Position numbers and translations under genes: made by a program. A DNA stretch of 9,523 bases from Chitinophaga pinensis. Its GTDB lineage: Bacteria > Bacteroidota > Bacteroidia > NS11-12g > UBA9320. The stretch is from NCBI GenBank assembly GCA_945890595.1, contig CAMDCQ010000081.1:1-9523 (forward strand), written 5' to 3'. Of this stretch, positions 7,072-9,523 are shown one piece after another (within the stretch, counting starts at the first letter, position 1; every line of letters begins with the position of its first letter). The notes below the pieces were generated by a model that saw only the letters and a list, made by a program, of their open reading frames with translations, did not search any database and had not been told where the DNA came from.

Positions 7072-7929
7072 TTACTCTAAAGCTTCTCCAGCTTTGATTA
7101 GTGAGCTATTCCCTACAACATTAAGAATAAGCGAAGCCACACCGCCAATTACGGATACAATCGTTTTTGATTTTTGATTTTTATCAATGTTTGGTGAGTC
7201 TGGGTCTGAAGGTACAATAGCTATAGTCGCAGATATAGCTGCTAAAGCAATAGAGGCATTCTTTAACTTCCCTGCTCGTTTAAGATAGAATGAAGCCGTT
7301 CCGTTAGACTCGCTTAAATTGCTGTATCTTAAATCTTCGGAGCTAACCGAACTTACACTATATAATTTGGTTATCCTGAGTTTAGAATTGCCATAGAGTC
7401 TCTCCAAGGTTGAATCGGGAACTTCCTCTAACAGAACGACCTCTTCACCATTGTGTGAATAGTAACCTACGGTATCACCCTTAATAATAGCTGGGAATGT
7501 TTTACTTGACATACTATTAGTTATCTCTAAATTTTTAATTGCTTTTTCTAAGTCGTCAACAACTAAATCAGCACTATTGTCTTTTGGATTATTTAAATAG
7601 ACAAGTACCTTTCTGCCACTAATTTCAATTCGATTAATTGCCAACGGATATTGACCAACCTTCTTCCGTTCGTTTAATGGCTGTTTCTTATTGTCAATCA
7701 ATTCGTAAACCCAACGATATTCTCCAAAATTATATGCTCTTCCTAAGATAAGCTCGTCACCTACACTGATAGACGCACCATTTTTTGTTTTGTAAGTATT
7801 GACATTTCCAGACCAATTTGTGGTTTTTAAATCATTATAGCTTAGAATATCACGATTATTGACTTGCCCAAAAGCATTATTGATTGGAAGCAAGGATATA
7901 AATAAAAGTAGGGATTTATAATTTAGCAT
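7072..7929 (-). CDS. Exported protein of unknown function with hydrophobic C-terminal segments
   Basis: This 285-residue protein has a plausible signal peptide (MLNYKSLLLFISLLPINNAFG, cleavage near residue 21-22). The middle is polar and beta-like: a GASISVGDELILGRAYNFGEYRWVYE strand pattern, then KKVGQYPLAINRIEISGRKVLVYL. Near the C-terminus are two hydrophobic stretches, at about 224-240 (ASIALAAISATIAIV) and 255-272 (SKTIVSVIGGVASLILNVVG), which may be membrane segments. The protein ends GNSSLIKAGEALE. I recognise no family. A degraded paralogue of its last ~24 residues lies just upstream (8013-8087), so the gene was once present in two copies here. It is the first gene of an apparent two-gene unit with the DEDDh exonuclease. 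A TATACTTG-like motif sits only 3 nt before the ATG, too close to be a convincing promoter. Confidence 0.75.
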   Translation of the reverse strand: MLNYKSLLLFISLLPINNAFGQVNNRDILSYNDLKTTNWSGNVNTYKTKNGASISVGDELILGRAYNFGEYRWVYELIDNKKQPLNERKKVGQYPLAINRIEISGRKVLVYLNNPKDNSADLVVDDLEKAIKNLEITNSMSSKTFPAIIKGDTVGYYSHNGEEVVLLEEVPDSTLERLYGNSKLRITKLYSVSSVSSEDLRYSNLSESNGTASFYLKRAGKLKNASIALAAISATIAIVPSDPDSPNIDKNQKSKTIVSVIGGVASLILNVVGNSSLIKAGEALE

Positions 7930-8012
7930 CTACAAGTATAGGTATTGAAAAATATAAAGTCAGAAAGTTTTGGATAAAGTGTGCTCACACATCACATCAC
8001 ACTTTGCAAAAC

Positions 8013-8087
8013 CTATTCTACAACTTCTCCCGTTTTGATTAGCGAGCTATTGCTATTAAAATTAAGAATGAGCGAAGAAAACGCCAT
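8013..8087 (-). pseudogene. Decayed C-terminal copy of the adjacent exported-protein gene
   Basis: On the - strand this stretch reads MAFSSLILNFNSNSSLIKTGEVVE and then TAG. It aligns without gaps to the tail ASLILNVVGNSSLIKAGEALE of the gene at 7072-7929. By hand count about 49 of 63 bases match (8016-8078 against 7076-7138 approximately). Weaker similarity (CGCCA, ATTAC) may continue to about 8105, and then nothing of the remaining ~250 codons is found. The changes keep the reading frame and mostly conservative residues, so the copy diverged as a paralogue under selection before it was truncated. It is not a recent duplication. Confidence 0.72.
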
Positions 8088-8123
8088 ATTACAGAATGAA
8101 GATTGCTATGGGTTATTATTGCC

Positions 8124-8158
8124 TTTGAATATTTAAACGAAATATTTTTCTAATTTTA
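8124..8158 (+). promoter_or_regulatory. Candidate promoter of the HsdR-N-like gene
   Basis: TTTG at 8124-8127 is followed after 23 nt by TAATTTTA at 8151-8158, which matches the Bacteroidota -7 element TAnnTTTG in 7 of 8 positions. The spacing is at the upper limit of the known 17-23 nt. Transcription would start about 10-15 nt before the ATG at 8178. The leader is A-rich (AAAACAAAAACA), as is common in this phylum where Shine-Dalgarno sequences are weak. Confidence 0.45.
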
Positions 8159-8177
8159 ACCCGTTAAAACAAAAACA

Positions 8178-9191
8178 ATGTCAAATATCAATAGAAAACA
8201 AGCCTTCAACTTTTTAAAGAAATCTATAGAGAACTTCAATTTTGAACAAAAGGCTGAAAATTGTGCCAACGAGGCGCAAACAAAGAAATTTTTAATTGAT
8301 CCATTCTTTATGCTTTTAAACTTTGGTCATGAAGCCTTAATCCCAGAATTTGAAGCTGACTTTGGTGAGAGAGTGAGCAATAAAGTTGACTACGCTATCA
8401 AACTTAATAGAAAGGATTTTATCATAATTGAGTGTAAAAAACTTACTAGTAAATTAACTGATAAAGAAGCGGGGCAATTAAGTGGGTATTTCCAAAATGC
8501 AAAAAATTCTAAAATTGCAATTTTAACCAATGGCAAGGAATATCGCTTTTACTCAGACGTAGCGTTGACGAATACAATGGATTCTAAACCATTCTTTGTG
8601 TTTGATATTGAAAATTATACCAACGATGACATTGAAGGGTTATTAGACTTTGATGCCCGAATTATTGATGTAAGCAACATTATAACAAAGGCACAAGAGT
8701 CTGTTTTTATTGATGATTTTGAAAACACATTTTTTAAAGAAATGATAAGTCCTTCGACTCAATTTCTTAAGTTGATTCATAAAAACATGATTTTCAAATC
8801 AAAGTTTAATGAAGAAAGAATGAAGGGATTGATGAACTCATCTTTGTTTAAATCTTTAACAGAAAAAATCATTATTCATGAGACAAAAACTAATTCAAAA
8901 TCTGCCGGAATTATAACAACAGATGACGAAATACAAGCGTATCATACTGTAAGGACTTTATTAATTCAAAATAAGAAAATTCCCAATGATAGGATTACCT
9001 ATCGTGACCAAAGAGGTACATTTAATATCATGATTGATGACAACCAACGAAAAATAATTTGTCAATTGAAATTTACTGATTCCGGTAAGAAAATATCAAT
9101 CGGCTTGAATGATTATCCTTTAGACAGTATTGATGATATTCTTTCATTCAAGAATGAATTAAATGATAGGGCAGTTTCTTTGTTAGATTAA
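8178..9191 (+). CDS. Stand-alone HsdR-N-type PD-(D/E)XK nuclease-like protein
   Basis: This 337-residue protein has an N-terminal type I restriction HsdR_N-like domain at about 25-145. It shows Glu32 (NEAQTKKFLIDP), then VDYAI with Asp71, IIIECKK with Glu85 and Lys87, and QLSGYF (Gln100...Tyr104), which fits the HsdR QxxxY motif. IAILTNGKEYRFYSD is the usual ending of this fold. The PD-(D/E)XK residues are therefore intact. No helicase/translocase motifs follow, so it is far shorter than a true HsdR (about 1000 residues). The C-terminal part (about 245-337: TTDDEIQAYHTVRTLLI, then ITYRDQRGTFNIMIDD, then ICQLKF) resembles a domain often found at the end of such short restriction-endonuclease-like proteins. 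The substrate is unknown; a defence or island-maintenance role is inference. The ATG at 8178 follows an A-rich leader. The sequence is strongly A+T-rich. An hsdS fragment lies downstream. Confidence 0.85.
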   Translation: MSNINRKQAFNFLKKSIENFNFEQKAENCANEAQTKKFLIDPFFMLLNFGHEALIPEFEADFGERVSNKVDYAIKLNRKDFIIIECKKLTSKLTDKEAGQLSGYFQNAKNSKIAILTNGKEYRFYSDVALTNTMDSKPFFVFDIENYTNDDIEGLLDFDARIIDVSNIITKAQESVFIDDFENTFFKEMISPSTQFLKLIHKNMIFKSKFNEERMKGLMNSSLFKSLTEKIIIHETKTNSKSAGIITTDDEIQAYHTVRTLLIQNKKIPNDRITYRDQRGTFNIMIDDNQRKIICQLKFTDSGKKISIGLNDYPLDSIDDILSFKNELNDRAVSLLD

Positions 9192-9215
9192 CTTATTAAT
9201 AAGTTAATCTAACAA
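9180..9215. repeat. 36-bp perfect palindrome across a stop codon
   Basis: The left arm TTGTTAGATTAACTTATT (9180-9197) is the exact reverse complement of 9198-9215, with no spacer. The arm encodes the last residues and the TAA stop (9189-9191) of the HsdR-N-like gene. In RNA it would fold to a long A-U-rich hairpin. No U-tract follows, so it is not a classical intrinsic terminator, although it may protect a transcript end. As DNA it could bind a dimeric protein, extrude a cruciform, or mark a recombination junction. Confidence 0.8.
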
Positions 9216-9288
9216 GTCAGCAATAAAGGGCATGGTGGCATTTATATGGTAGCTTCTTCAGTTGACTATCTTAATTAAATTTTTATGA

Positions 9289-9523
9289 AGAGTAGTATTC
9301 AAGTATTGTTCAGTTGTAACAAGAATTGCTGAAGAAGGTGATATTTTATTTAGTGTAAGAGCACCTGTTGGCAGGTTGAATATTGCACCTGAAAAATTAA
9401 TAATTGGACGTGGTTTGTCAGCGATTAGGAACAAGAGAAACTGTCAATCTTTTCAATTGTATCAATTAAAAAATCATTTCTTTCAAGAGGATTTGATTGG
9501 AGGTGGGTCAATTTTTAATTCGG
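9289..9523 (+). pseudogene. hsdS fragment: type I restriction-modification specificity subunit, 5'-truncated, runs off window
   Basis: A frame open from just after a TGA at 9286-9288 to the window end encodes TRIAEEGDILFSVRAPVGRL, then NIAPEKLIIGRGLSAIRN, and near the end GGGSIFNS. These are hallmark segments of one HsdS target-recognition domain (GDILFSVRAPVG, IGRGLSAIR, then G(G)GS-F-S before the conserved helix). HsdS is the DNA-sequence-reading subunit of type I restriction-modification enzymes. No start codon fits, and the usual N-terminal half of the recognition domain is not found in any frame between 9192 and 9288, so the gene is broken at its 5' side. Whether the rest continues intact past 9523 cannot be seen. 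It lies about 100 nt after the HsdR-N-like gene, and no hsdM is present in the window. Confidence 0.8.

Noticed and set aside
7933..7940. TATACTTG on the - strand as a -7 promoter element for the exported-protein gene.
   Set aside because: It ends 3 nt before the ATG, so transcription would start inside the gene, and no TTTG partner box is at the right distance.
7987..8002. Short tandem ATCAC units.
   Set aside because: There are only two and a half units of five bases, which is expected by chance in A+T-rich intergenic DNA.
9253..9338. Inverted CTTCTTCAG / CTGAAGAAG pair bracketing the start of the hsdS fragment.
   Set aside because: The arms are nine bases with a spacer of about 66 bases, and the right arm is ordinary coding sequence for AEEG. 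There is no sign of insertion-sequence ends or a target duplication.
6204..9523. A second attachment site (a copy of the tmRNA T-arm/acceptor end) or an integrase gene inside the window.
   Set aside because: Reading both strands, I found no further copy of CGGGTTCGACTCCCG or of the acceptor end, and no tyrosine- or serine-recombinase motifs.

Overview
The window looks like a chromosomal segment from a marine-type Flavobacteriia/Flavobacteriaceae (Bacteroidota). The evidence is the C-terminal end of a SprA-type gliding/type IX secretion protein, a TonB-dependent receptor coupled to a DUF4249 lipoprotein, TAnnTTTG-like promoter elements, weak Shine-Dalgarno signals and a tmRNA without an encoded CCA end.

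Left part (1-5686, core-like). The 3' end of sprA on the + strand converges on a - strand block, and the two are separated by a strong bidirectional terminator at 651-682. In transcription order the - strand block holds a small lipoprotein with a GTG start (5686-5246), a saccharopine-dehydrogenase-like NAD(P) oxidoreductase (5170-3968), a TonB-dependent receptor (3894-1510) and a DUF4249 lipoprotein (1506-703). The last two are 3 nt apart and surely form one outer-membrane uptake unit. The oxidoreductase ends only 34-73 nt upstream of the receptor and may be co-transcribed with it.

Middle (5687-6250). Divergent from the lipoprotein gene lies ssrA (tmRNA, 5833-6203). Its tRNA-Ala-like ends, including the G-U pair at the third acceptor position, are clear. 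Its tag reads GESNFAMAA, and a probable terminator follows it.

Right part (about 6250-9523, accessory). Immediately downstream of the tmRNA 3' end the sequence becomes visibly more A+T-rich and changes gene content. It holds a two-gene - strand unit (an exported protein of unknown function, then a DnaQ-like DEDDh exonuclease), a decayed second copy of the tail of that exported protein, a + strand stand-alone HsdR-N-type PD-(D/E)XK nuclease-like gene, a 36-bp perfect palindrome over that gene's stop codon, and a 5'-truncated type I restriction specificity (hsdS) fragment running off the window end. This is what one expects of an integrated island that used ssrA as its attachment site and has since gained, lost and duplicated genes. 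No integrase and no second attachment copy are visible in the window, so the island reading remains an inference.

I found no CRISPR array, no intact insertion sequence and no complete, recognisably new multi-gene system. The right-hand module with its restriction remnants is the part most worth a second look.
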